64,000 bases of DNA. Source: Adhaeribacter radiodurans. GTDB taxonomy: Bacteria > Bacteroidota > Bacteroidia > Cytophagales > Hymenobacteraceae. The first letter of the stretch is position 1, and each line of letters opens with the position of its first letter. This document shows, piece by piece, positions 1-8,159 of the stretch. Under the pieces are notes generated by a model that was given only the letters and a program-made list of their open reading frames with translations, had not been told where the DNA came from and ran no database searches. A program made the translations under genes and the position numbers. The stretch lies in NCBI RefSeq assembly GCF_014075995.1, contig NZ_CP055153.1, positions 1,736,001 to 1,800,000 of the forward strand, read 5' to 3'.

Positions 1-1
1 G

Positions 2-316
2 GTTGCCTTAGCCATCAACATTGGTCCTTTAAACGTGCACGCCGGGCCTTATTTAGCTTATTTAATGTCCGCTAACGTGAAAGACTTGAAAACTTCGGAC
101 TTAAATTCAAATGACATTAAAGAGTTAAAGACCGATGATTTTAACCGTTTAGACTACGGAGTAATGGGTGGTGTTGGCTTTGATGTAAGAGGCTTAACTA
201 TAGGCGCTCGTTATAACTATGGTATGCGCGAAATTGGTAACAGTGGTTTGGCCGGAAGCTTAACTAATGACTCTAAGAACTCGGTGGCACAGATTTACAT
301 TGGTTTTGGGTTGTAA
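2..316 (+). CDS. Outer-membrane beta-barrel protein, 3' end only
   Basis: The reading frame is open from base 2, so the gene begins outside the window and only about 104 C-terminal residues are visible. They alternate polar and hydrophobic residues as transmembrane beta strands do (for example GVGFDVRGLTIGARYNYG) and finish with a strand ending in aromatic plus Leu (IYIGFGL), the usual signature of an outer-membrane barrel C-terminus. This resembles the PorT-like or 'porin family outer membrane beta-barrel' proteins of Bacteroidota, which sit in the outer membrane with mostly unknown roles. A GTG at 35 is internal and should not be used as a start. A rho-independent terminator follows. The exact family is inference. 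Confidence 0.7.
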   Translation, partial: VALAINIGPLNVHAGPYLAYLMSANVKDLKTSDLNSNDIKELKTDDFNRLDYGVMGGVGFDVRGLTIGARYNYGMREIGNSGLAGSLTNDSKNSVAQIYIGFGL

Positions 317-354
317 ACGTCCGCCATCTATTTTCATAAGCCCTAAATTTTGTA

Positions 355-390
355 TAAGCCTTGGTCCTAATCGAGGATTAAGGCTTTTTT
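355..390 (+). terminator. Rho-independent terminator
   Basis: An AAGCCTT...AAGGCTT hairpin with an inner TAATC/GATTA stem is followed by a run of six T. It lies about 40 bases past the stop of the barrel gene and ends only about 20 bases before the ATG at 412. The next gene therefore has almost no room for a conventional promoter of its own downstream of it. Confidence 0.8.
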
Positions 391-411
391 ATTCTTTTTA
401 TTCGCACGAAT

Positions 412-1596
412 ATGAAATTTAAATTCTATCTCCTATTTGCCTTTTTAATGGTTAGTCTACCTGGTTTGGCGCATTACAAAACTGTGACTTTTAATTATGA
501 ACGCGCCTATTTTGACGATGGTCAGCCGTTACCGGCCGAAAGCAAATTCATAATTTCGGGCCAAACTACCCCCAATGTGGAAATAGTAGAAGTAAAGATT
601 TTTCATTCTACTAATACTGATAAAGCACCTTTTTACCAAAACTCCTGGGAAAGACGACCCACCAGCCCGGTAGGTATTTTCTCCATACCAGTAAATCAAC
701 CTTTGCGAGGTGGGGAAAAGTATACCCTTTTGCTGAATTATTATTCTAAAATTACTACAGACCAGCAACAACAGGTACTTAGCCAGATTAATGCTGCCTT
801 AAATGCTTACATTGATCAGTCGTACCAAGTAGACCGGGCCAGTGTTACGGCGCTGGAGCATCCCAGAACCATGCGAAGTGATTTAAATGCCATTGTGAAA
901 CAAGGGCTATCGCTGCATCGGAACCAGATTAATTATTCTTTCCCAGGATTTTCAGATTTAGTGTATCAAAAGTTAAAACAAATCGGAGAGTTAAAATTAA
1001 GCAAAGCCCGGTTTAATATTTTTACTAAGGAAGACGATAATATTAAATCGGTAAGGCTACGCTACGCTCAAGATCAGATTGAGGCGCTAAAAACATTGGT
1101 AAACCAGGAAGTTTCGCAATACGGCGGGGTGCAGATGTACGCTATTACCGATAGTAAAAAAATAAGTGATTACAACACCCAGAAAACAAAGAACGCCTTA
1201 GCAATTAACGTGGGTTACGGAGGAGTATATAATTCAGGCTCTTTCAATAATTTATCTTACGATGCCGCACCGTACGCGGGTATTTCCATACCCTTAGGCA
1301 AGGAGCCGTTTTCTTCGACATTCTGGGCTAAGAGCAGTATTTCCACAGGAGTGTTTTTACAGAACATGAAGTTTGGGAATGGAAATGTGGCAACTGGACC
1401 CTTAGTTCATCGTCCGGTTTACCTGGCCTTGGGTTACCGCATATTGCCCTTCATCCGGTTTAACGCAGGAGCTACGGTATTGCAAAATAAAGTAACGGGT
1501 ACAGCTACCAACGACCTGAATCTGGATAAGGTTTACATCCGGCCTTTTGTTGGTTTAAGTATGGAAATCAATTTATGGCTTAACTTAAACCGTTGA
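412..1596 (+). CDS. Exported protein of unknown function with barrel-like C-terminus
   Basis: A 394-residue protein starting at ATG 412 with a clear signal peptide (MKFKFYLLFAFLMVSLPGLA), so it is exported. I do not recognise a family. Residues from about 70 to 250 look globular and helical. From about residue 260 onward the sequence turns into alternating strands rich in Gly and aromatics (AINVGYGGVYNSGSFN, PVYLALGYRILPFIRFNAG), suggesting a C-terminal outer-membrane or periplasmic beta domain. Its stop codon overlaps the TTG at 1593 of the OmpA-type gene and lies 2 bases before that gene's ATG at 1599, so the two are surely co-transcribed and may act together at the cell surface. That link is inferred from position. 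Confidence 0.75.
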   Translation: MKFKFYLLFAFLMVSLPGLAHYKTVTFNYERAYFDDGQPLPAESKFIISGQTTPNVEIVEVKIFHSTNTDKAPFYQNSWERRPTSPVGIFSIPVNQPLRGGEKYTLLLNYYSKITTDQQQQVLSQINAALNAYIDQSYQVDRASVTALEHPRTMRSDLNAIVKQGLSLHRNQINYSFPGFSDLVYQKLKQIGELKLSKARFNIFTKEDDNIKSVRLRYAQDQIEALKTLVNQEVSQYGGVQMYAITDSKKISDYNTQKTKNALAINVGYGGVYNSGSFNNLSYDAAPYAGISIPLGKEPFSSTFWAKSSISTGVFLQNMKFGNGNVATGPLVHRPVYLALGYRILPFIRFNAGATVLQNKVTGTATNDLNLDKVYIRPFVGLSMEINLWLNLNR

Positions 1597-1598
1597 TC

Positions 1599-3455
1599 AT
1601 GAAGATACTATTATTCCTTTTAATGAGTAGCTTTATCTGCTTTGGAGCCAATGCCCAGCATAATTTGTATTACTGGCAGGTGAAAGGCTATACTGGACTT
1701 GCAAATTTTTATAACCCAAATAAGAAAGGGGTTGCCTATATTGAACCAGATGATAATTCCTGGTATCGGCTGGAAATAGGGAGAAGTTTAGGTAAAACAT
1801 TGGGTATTTCGGCGGGTGCTTCTTTTGGAAAAATTAAAGGATTAGCACCACAGGGAAATAGCTTTTTAACTAAAACTCAAATGAGTACGGTAAAACTTTA
1901 CTTTTATACCGATAATGGTTGGCTCTTAAACCCGGAAGCTTTAATTTCTCCGTTCTTTTTTGCGGGATACGGAATTAGTACCATTAATCAGCAAACTAAT
2001 CCTTTCTTAAATGAGAATAGCTACCAGCAAGTACTACCATTTGGCTTAGGATTTAAAATTCGACTCGCAGAAAGGTGGCAACTCGACTTACAAGCCGAGG
2101 CTATTTACAATGTAAAGTCGTTCGTAAACGAAATACCTGCTCAACAAAATAAGTATAATAATGCTTTTGTACATACGGGTATTTCGCTTGCCTATAATTT
2201 TGGTTTTAAGCCATCTACCTTTAAAGCTCCCCGTTTTTACGCTAACGTGGCAGATACACTTTCGTTAAGGCATTCTGTTCAAGCAAAAAGTGCTATTCAA
2301 CCAACCACCAATCAATTTACCGATACTATCCCGGAGCAAGTTGCCCCCATCTCACAGAAACTTGCTAAACGTTCTACTTCCCTAGAAACTCCGGAAAAAC
2401 AAACCGTAACTCCGAGAATGGTCATTATCCGGGACACTGTAGTAGTAACTGACAATACTAATCGACTAACTGCTAATGATTCTATAAACCGGCAGCGGAT
2501 TATTCAACAGAATCCCGATACTCTTTATGTTACATCAAAAGCTAATGTTAACTCTCAAAATAAACTGGCTGATAAAATATCCGAAAAGGATAAATCGGAG
2601 AGAAATTCAGCTCACGAAAGGGCCATTAGAAACAGAGAAAAAGCTTTGGAAGATTATGATTTAAGAACTAAGCGAGCAACAGTACTTCGGCGAAATCAAC
2701 CCACGCCTGTACAAAAACCCGCAAGAACCACATTGCCCTACCAGCAAGAAGAACCTAATGTTACTACCAGGCAGGTATATCCACCCACAAATTCGGTATA
2801 TGAAAATAGCCGACGCCCCACTAATCCGGTGGGTACCAATGCGGTTGTTTTACTCGTTAAGGACCGAAAAAATTTAGAAGAAGCAAATCGAAACAACCGC
2901 GAGTTACGCTTTGCCTTTGATTCTTTAAATACGGTTATGAACCAGGATACTGCTTTAGCTGCGCAACTAAAACGTCAAAACACTTTTTATGATTCTCTGG
3001 ATAAAAAAGTAATGCGGTACATGCAAGACCAGGCTAACTTAAACGACAGTCTACAGCAACGATTCGTGTCACTCCAAAAGCAATTAAGCTCTGCACCACC
3101 AACTACGAACGTACCTCTAGAACCAAAACCGGGGGAAGAAAATAATTATAATACAAACGTGTTTTTTACTTTAAACAGTAGCACTATACCATCACAAAGT
3201 TACAACAGCTTACTGGCTTGCACGGCTTTTCTGAAAAATAATCCAGAACAAAAACTACAGCTCACGGGCTATGCCGATCGAACCGGATCTGCAAGCTACA
3301 ACTTATTGTTAAGTCGTAAAAGAGTAGAAGCTGTAGCTAATTTTTTTCAATTGCAGGGTATTGAAAAAGAACGGATTTTTATCCAGTATTTTGGCGAAAC
3401 AAATGAATCACTACAGCCATTAGGAAGAAAAGTAGTTGTTAGGATGTTAAACTGA
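1599..3455 (+). CDS. OmpA-family peptidoglycan-anchoring outer-membrane protein
   Basis: I chose ATG 1599 rather than the in-frame TTG 1593, because it directly gives a signal peptide (MKILLFLLMSSFICFGANAQ). The first 200 residues resemble a small outer-membrane barrel with repeated aromatic strands. Residues 220-500 are a charged, Pro/Thr/Asn-rich linker with a probable coiled-coil stretch around residues 420-500. The last 100 residues are an OmpA-like domain, with the typical GYADRTGSASYN...LSRKRVEAVANFF pattern that binds peptidoglycan. Proteins of this layout tie the outer membrane to the wall. The gene is the second of a tight pair with the exported protein upstream. Its specific role is unknown. 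Confidence 0.85.
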   Translation: MKILLFLLMSSFICFGANAQHNLYYWQVKGYTGLANFYNPNKKGVAYIEPDDNSWYRLEIGRSLGKTLGISAGASFGKIKGLAPQGNSFLTKTQMSTVKLYFYTDNGWLLNPEALISPFFFAGYGISTINQQTNPFLNENSYQQVLPFGLGFKIRLAERWQLDLQAEAIYNVKSFVNEIPAQQNKYNNAFVHTGISLAYNFGFKPSTFKAPRFYANVADTLSLRHSVQAKSAIQPTTNQFTDTIPEQVAPISQKLAKRSTSLETPEKQTVTPRMVIIRDTVVVTDNTNRLTANDSINRQRIIQQNPDTLYVTSKANVNSQNKLADKISEKDKSERNSAHERAIRNREKALEDYDLRTKRATVLRRNQPTPVQKPARTTLPYQQEEPNVTTRQVYPPTNSVYENSRRPTNPVGTNAVVLLVKDRKNLEEANRNNRELRFAFDSLNTVMNQDTALAAQLKRQNTFYDSLDKKVMRYMQDQANLNDSLQQRFVSLQKQLSSAPPTTNVPLEPKPGEENNYNTNVFFTLNSSTIPSQSYNSLLACTAFLKNNPEQKLQLTGYADRTGSASYNLLLSRKRVEAVANFFQLQGIEKERIFIQYFGETNESLQPLGRKVVVRMLN

Positions 3456-3507
3456 GGGCAATTACTACCATGATTAAAGAAAGAAGTGTTTTGCGGTTAT
3501 TGTGGCT

Positions 3508-3978
3508 ATGCGGGCTTATATTGTTTCTAAATGTTCATTAGTGGTACTCTTTTATTTTTTAATGAGCCCATTTTACATTTCTATTTGGCCAGCAAACGAC
3601 AGTAGCAGTTCTATCTACTCGATCACTACCACTAATAAACCTACTGAACACGCGGATTTGAGTGGTTCCTGGGATTACGTGATGACGAATGAGCAGAGGG
3701 AAACCCTTACGGGAGTATTAACCATCCTGAGAGGAGGCAGCGCCGGCTACAAGGGCCACATCACCTCGAACGAAATCAGTTTAGGCAGCGATACTGAAAT
3801 TACGAAAGCCAAAATTAATGGCTCCAACTTTATTTATGAAGGTATGTTAAAAATCCCGGATGGCGATATACCCTTTATCCTGAAAGGGACCATTCAGGGC
3901 AGTAAATTAAAGGATCAGAATACCGTTCTTTATCAAAACCGCAGCATGCTGTTTCAAGTAAAAGCTACCCGAAAGTAA
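3508..3978 (+). CDS. Small exported or membrane-anchored hypothetical protein
   Basis: About 156 residues from ATG 3508 (a GTG at 3502 is also possible). Residues 5-30 form one hydrophobic segment, either an uncleaved anchor or a signal peptide, followed by a Ser/Thr-rich linker. From about residue 50 the protein has a compact, probably all-beta domain (LSGSWDYVMTNEQRETLTGV...GYKGHIT) reminiscent of lipocalin-like domains that start with a GxW motif. A competing frame from ATG 3470 also encodes a hydrophobic leader and stops at 3541, so a frameshift in the leader cannot be excluded. It lies 52 bases after the OmpA gene and could be the third gene of that operon. Confidence 0.6.
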   Translation: MRAYIVSKCSLVVLFYFLMSPFYISIWPANDSSSSIYSITTTNKPTEHADLSGSWDYVMTNEQRETLTGVLTILRGGSAGYKGHITSNEISLGSDTEITKAKINGSNFIYEGMLKIPDGDIPFILKGTIQGSKLKDQNTVLYQNRSMLFQVKATRK

Positions 3979-4244
3979 AAGACATTAGTATCAAATATAA
4001 GATGTCAGACTTAGCTGTTTTAAATAATTTTTCATACCCGATCAACTGAATCAATTTTCTTTTACGCTTATAAAATCAAGAGTAATAGTACTCACCTGTG
4101 ATATCATCAAAGCTCTCTTTGCAATTAGTAATGGAATAATCTCATTGTGCACTTTTCTGATCATCTATTTATCTACTTAAATTTTGTCAACTTAATTAAA
4201 GTCAGCAAGGCTAATAATTAAAGAGACAAAACGAGGTCAAAAGC

Positions 4245-5534
4245 ATGGAAATAATTATTATTTTAATTTTAACTTTATTAAACGGATTTTTCGCGCTTAC
4301 GGAATTATCTATCATCTCCGTCCGAAAAACCGGATTGAACAAAAAGCTCAAGAAGGTAGGAAAAAAGCCCAAAAACTGCTACAACTTATCCAGGAACCAG
4401 AAGACTTTCTTTCTGCTGTTCAGGTGGGTATTACCTTAATTGGAATTATTTCAGGGGCTTATGGGGGAACTGCCTTATCCGATGATATGCGAGAGGTATT
4501 AAGCAAGGTATCTTTTTTGGCTCCTTATGCGGATACCTTGGCCATTATTTTAGTGATAGGCAGCATTACGTATTTCTCCATTGTCATTGGCGAACTCATC
4601 CCTAAATCCCTGGCATTAGGGAATGCTGAAAATATTGCTCTTTTTGTGGCGCCTATTATCCAAATATTTACCACTCTCACTTTACCTTTAGTCAAGATCC
4701 TTTCCATCTCAACGAATGCTATCATTCGGCTATTAAGTATTAAAGAAAGTCCCGAAGAAAAATTTCCCCGGATGAGGTTCACCAAATCATTAGAACCGCC
4801 GGCAAGCAGGGAGTATTATGCCGGAATGAGACCGAAATGCACCAAAATATTTTTCATTATTCTGGTTAAAGAGCTAGAAGTTTAATGACCCATCGGTTAG
4901 AAACGGAATGGATTAATATAAATGACTCTTAAATGACCCTTTGGAACATATTCAGGAAAAAATCAAAAATAGCGTTCATTCCAAATTTCCAGTTTGTGAA
5001 GGTGAATTCAATAACATCATAGGCACGCTTTCCACTAAAGACTTTTATGAGAATCTGCTCATCCACCATAAATCCTTGTTAGAAGTAGTAAAAAAATCCA
5101 TATTCATTGCGGAAACCATGTATGCCTGGGATGTTTTAGCTTTATTTAAAAAACAAAAGCAGTACCTAGGGATTGTAGTAGATGAATTTGGGGCTGCCGA
5201 AGGCATTATTACCTTAAATGACATACTGGAAGCCATTGTAGGAGATATTCCAGACTTAGATGAAAACAATGAACCGGATGTTATTAAACGCGATGCTACT
5301 TCTTATTTAGTAAACGGAACTACCCCGATTTGGGAGTTAAACAAAGGATTGGGTAATGAACTTATTCCCCGATCCGATACCGAATACTTAACATTAGCAG
5401 GATTTGTCATTCATTATTTAAGTCGCTTACCGAATACGGGAGAAAAGTTCACCTACAATGGTTTTGAAATGGAAATTATGGATAAAGATGGTACTAGGAT
5501 TGATAAAGTCTTAGTAAAAAAATTGCCATCCTAA
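4245..5534 (+). pseudogene. CorC/HlyC-type transporter (DUF21 plus CBS), frameshifted
   Basis: The whole length, about 430 codons, matches the normal size of the CorC/HlyC family: an N-terminal DUF21 membrane domain, paired CBS domains and a C-terminal CorC_HlyC domain, implicated in Mg2+/Co2+ efflux. The reading frame moves three times. It starts in frame at 4245, shifts near 4328 so that an AQEGRKKAQKLL stretch is read in the second frame, shifts again near 4765 into a third frame (EVHQIIRTAGKQGV), meets an in-frame TAA at 4867-4869, and returns to the first frame near 4932. The CBS region (GIVVDEFGAAEGIITLNDIL) and C-terminal domain are well preserved. Three shifts plus a stop mean no functional protein, yet the sequence is still readable, so decay is recent. 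Confidence 0.88.
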
Positions 5535-5740
5535 AGTTCTGAATTTACCTTTTAGCACCAACAAAACAATGGTACTTGCACTTTGAGATTAATTATAAGT
5601 AAACCAAAACTTATTTCAATGTTGCATTAGAGGTAACTCATGTTATATTTCTATAAGTTATTTATATAAGATATGACTATGTAATTCCTCCATTCTCATT
5701 TTCTCGTCGTTTTTGATACGATAACCTCGTGGCCCTTCAC

Positions 5741-6490
5741 ATGGGTCTCTTCACAAACATAGGCCATATAAGCACCATTCTAGTCCTAATTACCGTAATC
5801 CATAAGATTATGTTTGGATGGCAAGATATACCGAAGTTTGTGCTGGCCTTTTTCCTGGTGCTCCCCGTAATTTCCTTTTTACACGAGGTAGGCCATGTTT
5901 TTTTTGCCTGGCTCATGGGAGGTAAAAATATTAAGTTAACCGTTGGTTCGGGAGATGTACTTTTTCGCTTAGGCTTGCTGGAGGTACGGAAATACTATTT
6001 TTGGTATGGCCATTGCTCTTTCGATAGTCTGATACGCAATCAGCGCTTGGCTAACATCTTCATCTTTTCAGGAGGAGTTCTTTTCAATGCATTAACAGCC
6101 GTACTAGTAATGTACCTGGTACAAGCAGGTACCGTAGAGGCGGGTATGTTAACTTACCAGTTTACCTACTTCTCTATGTATTATATCTTTTTTGCGGTTC
6201 TGCCAATGCCTTACCCGGATGGCTCTTACAGCGATGGCAAAGTCATCCTGGATCTGATAAGAAACAAGCCGCACCTAGCTGATACTGTTTACAGAATTAC
6301 CTGGAGTGAGGATAAGAGGCAATGGCAGGTGCTTGATGCTAACAAAATAGTAATGGAAACTTTAAAGGAAGAGAGTACTGCTATTGAACGGGCGCAGCAA
6401 ATAGCAAAAAGTAATCGCCCAAGCCGGGTGATTCAGTCGAAGGAGGGCCAGGAAATGGAGATAGGCAATTATCCCAAGGTGCCTTTATAA
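5741..6490 (+). CDS. Site-2-protease-like M50 family membrane metalloprotease
   Basis: A 249-residue integral membrane protein from ATG 5741 (GTG 5729 is an alternative). A zinc-binding HEVGH motif (His48, Glu49, His52) lies in the second predicted membrane helix. A later segment, LPMPYPDGSYSDGK around residues 154-167, resembles the second M50 signature (NxxPxxxxDG), where an Asp supplies the third zinc ligand. M50 enzymes cut substrates inside the membrane, often to release regulators. Here no PDZ or CBS domain is present, and the second motif departs from the classic form. No anti-sigma factor or other obvious substrate is encoded nearby, so its target is unknown. Confidence 0.7.
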   Translation: MGLFTNIGHISTILVLITVIHKIMFGWQDIPKFVLAFFLVLPVISFLHEVGHVFFAWLMGGKNIKLTVGSGDVLFRLGLLEVRKYYFWYGHCSFDSLIRNQRLANIFIFSGGVLFNALTAVLVMYLVQAGTVEAGMLTYQFTYFSMYYIFFAVLPMPYPDGSYSDGKVILDLIRNKPHLADTVYRITWSEDKRQWQVLDANKIVMETLKEESTAIERAQQIAKSNRPSRVIQSKEGQEMEIGNYPKVPL

Positions 6491-6618
6491 GTTATTGGGC
6501 TATTTACGCAGCTGGTACTAAAAACCAGTTGGCTACTCCATACAGCTTATACGGGCTTTCTGTATATCCGCTGGCTAGGAAATTCGTACATTAATACTCC
6601 TACATCCAACCTAATTTT

Positions 6619-7233
6619 ATGATTGCAGCTATCGTTGGTTTTTTGGTTATGCTTAACCCTTTTGCACTCTTTCTTTACTTGAGACCTATTATGAGCGATT
6701 TGTCTGATGATGATTTTCGATCAGTATTTATAAAAGCCAGCAGCATTTCCTTTGGCATTTTTCTTGGATTTCTACTGCTGGGTGACCTTGTTTTTAAGGA
6801 AGTGTTCCGCATTAATTTCGAATCATTCCGCATATTCGGAGGCATTGTACTCTTTTCGTTCGCCTATATCTTAATTGTGCAGGGCAAAAAAGGATTTATC
6901 CAGATAAAAGGAGACCTCCATGATTTGGCATCGGAAATCGCTTTGCCTTTTATGGTGGGCGCAGGTACTATTTCGCTGACGGTACTGATGTCTGAGCAGC
7001 TGGTATTGTGGCAAGGCGTACTATCGCTGGTTATTATCATGCTGATCAACTTTGCCATCATCATGGGCATGAAAAGCATCCGCAACGCCATGCACTCTAA
7101 AAAGCTGCAAATCGCTTTTGATAAAAATATGGAACTCCTCCTGCGCATCAATGGCTTTTTTCTGGGGGCGATAGGGGTTGATATGGTTGTGACAGGAATA
7201 AGCAACCTGGTGTTAACAGGAGTGGAGAAATGA
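6619..7233 (+). CDS. MarC family integral membrane protein
   Basis: A 204-residue protein with about six hydrophobic helices. The family signature is seen in the first helix (MLNPFALFLYL), in the centre (SFRIFGGIVLFSFAYILI) and in the region after it (ALPFMVGAGTISLTVL), the latter close to the usual ALPLMAGPGTI of MarC/UPF0056 proteins. MarC proteins are inner-membrane proteins; the old link to multidrug resistance is not supported and the transported substrate is unknown. It follows the M50 protease gene by about 130 bases on the same strand and converges on the universal stress protein gene. Confidence 0.82.
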   Translation: MIAAIVGFLVMLNPFALFLYLRPIMSDLSDDDFRSVFIKASSISFGIFLGFLLLGDLVFKEVFRINFESFRIFGGIVLFSFAYILIVQGKKGFIQIKGDLHDLASEIALPFMVGAGTISLTVLMSEQLVLWQGVLSLVIIMLINFAIIMGMKSIRNAMHSKKLQIAFDKNMELLLRINGFFLGAIGVDMVVTGISNLVLTGVEK

Positions 7234-7283
7234 TGCTTCGCTGCTTTCCCTGTTCACTTCTTTTGTTACAATCACATTTTAAT

Positions 7284-8159
7284 TTATTTAATAATATCTC
7301 CAGAATACACCAGCCAAAGCGGCACGTTGATATTGGTGTTGTACATCTCAGTAGGCACGCTGCCCAGGCTCAGCGAAGGCAGCGGGTTATTGCCTTTCAG
7401 ACCCAGCACCAGCAGGTCGTGGCCTCCTTTTTCCAGGTGCAAGGTAATGCGTTCTGCTATACTTTTATTGGCAGCTCTTACCAAGGTATAAGGAACCCGG
7501 GCTATCTCCTGGTGCCTTTTCTGCAGGTCAGCAAACTTTTCTTTTACCACTTCTTCTGCTTTTTTAACAGCTTTATCCTCCGAGATTAACGGAAAAAACT
7601 GTTTTGGGAGGCGGTAAACGTGCATAATCTCCAGCTGCAATCCTAATTGGTCAGAAAGATTCTTACTTAACCGGAGGGCGTGCACGGAGGTATCAGAAAA
7701 ATCTATCGGTGCCAGTACTTTTTGTATGTTAAGACGAGCCGTTTCGGGGAGAACCAGCATACTGCACGGCAATACGCGCAACAGTTTTGTACCTAAAGCC
7801 CCGGTACTTTTGTTGCTCATCTTCTTGCCGAGGATGGTGAGCTTGACCTGATAGCGTTTTACCAGGTCGGCAAGTATGACTTCGGTGTTTGGCTCTTCAC
7901 TAACGAGTATTTCATGGTCGGTGATGGTGCCAAAATGCTCCGCCACAATATCCTGGATATTACCTTCCACCTCACTGGTAAGGTCAACGTCTCCGAACCA
8001 CTCTTTAAAATCATCGCTCAGCTCATATACTTTAATGTTGTGCACAAAGTATATTTTCCGCACCTTTAGTCGCTCACAGATGGAGCGGGAAAAAGCAACC
8101 AGCTTCTCGTCTATGTCGCTCAGGTCCAGGCAGACCATCATGGCGTCAATCGTAATCAT
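7284..8159 (-). CDS. Universal stress protein with two UspA domains
   Basis: A 291-residue cytoplasmic protein made of two tandem UspA folds, about residues 1-140 and 143-291. The second domain begins with a typical strand (IQKVLAPIDFSDTSVHALRLS) and ends with a GLKGNNPLPSLSLGSVP...VPLWLV segment. This corresponds to the ATP-binding loop region G-x2-G-x9-G-(S/T), but without a clear canonical match. The start codon overlaps the stop of the BCCT transporter gene by four bases, so the two are translationally coupled. USPs fused or linked to transporters often sense nucleotide status and tune transport; that role here is inference. Confidence 0.88.
   Translation of the reverse strand: MITIDAMMVCLDLSDIDEKLVAFSRSICERLKVRKIYFVHNIKVYELSDDFKEWFGDVDLTSEVEGNIQDIVAEHFGTITDHEILVSEEPNTEVILADLVKRYQVKLTILGKKMSNKSTGALGTKLLRVLPCSMLVLPETARLNIQKVLAPIDFSDTSVHALRLSKNLSDQLGLQLEIMHVYRLPKQFFPLISEDKAVKKAEEVVKEKFADLQKRHQEIARVPYTLVRAANKSIAERITLHLEKGGHDLLVLGLKGNNPLPSLSLGSVPTEMYNTNINVPLWLVYSGDIIK

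Noticed and set aside
4245-4885. Two small separate membrane proteins
   Set aside because: Both are pieces of one CorC/HlyC frame displaced by frameshifts; the joint sequence matches the family end to end.
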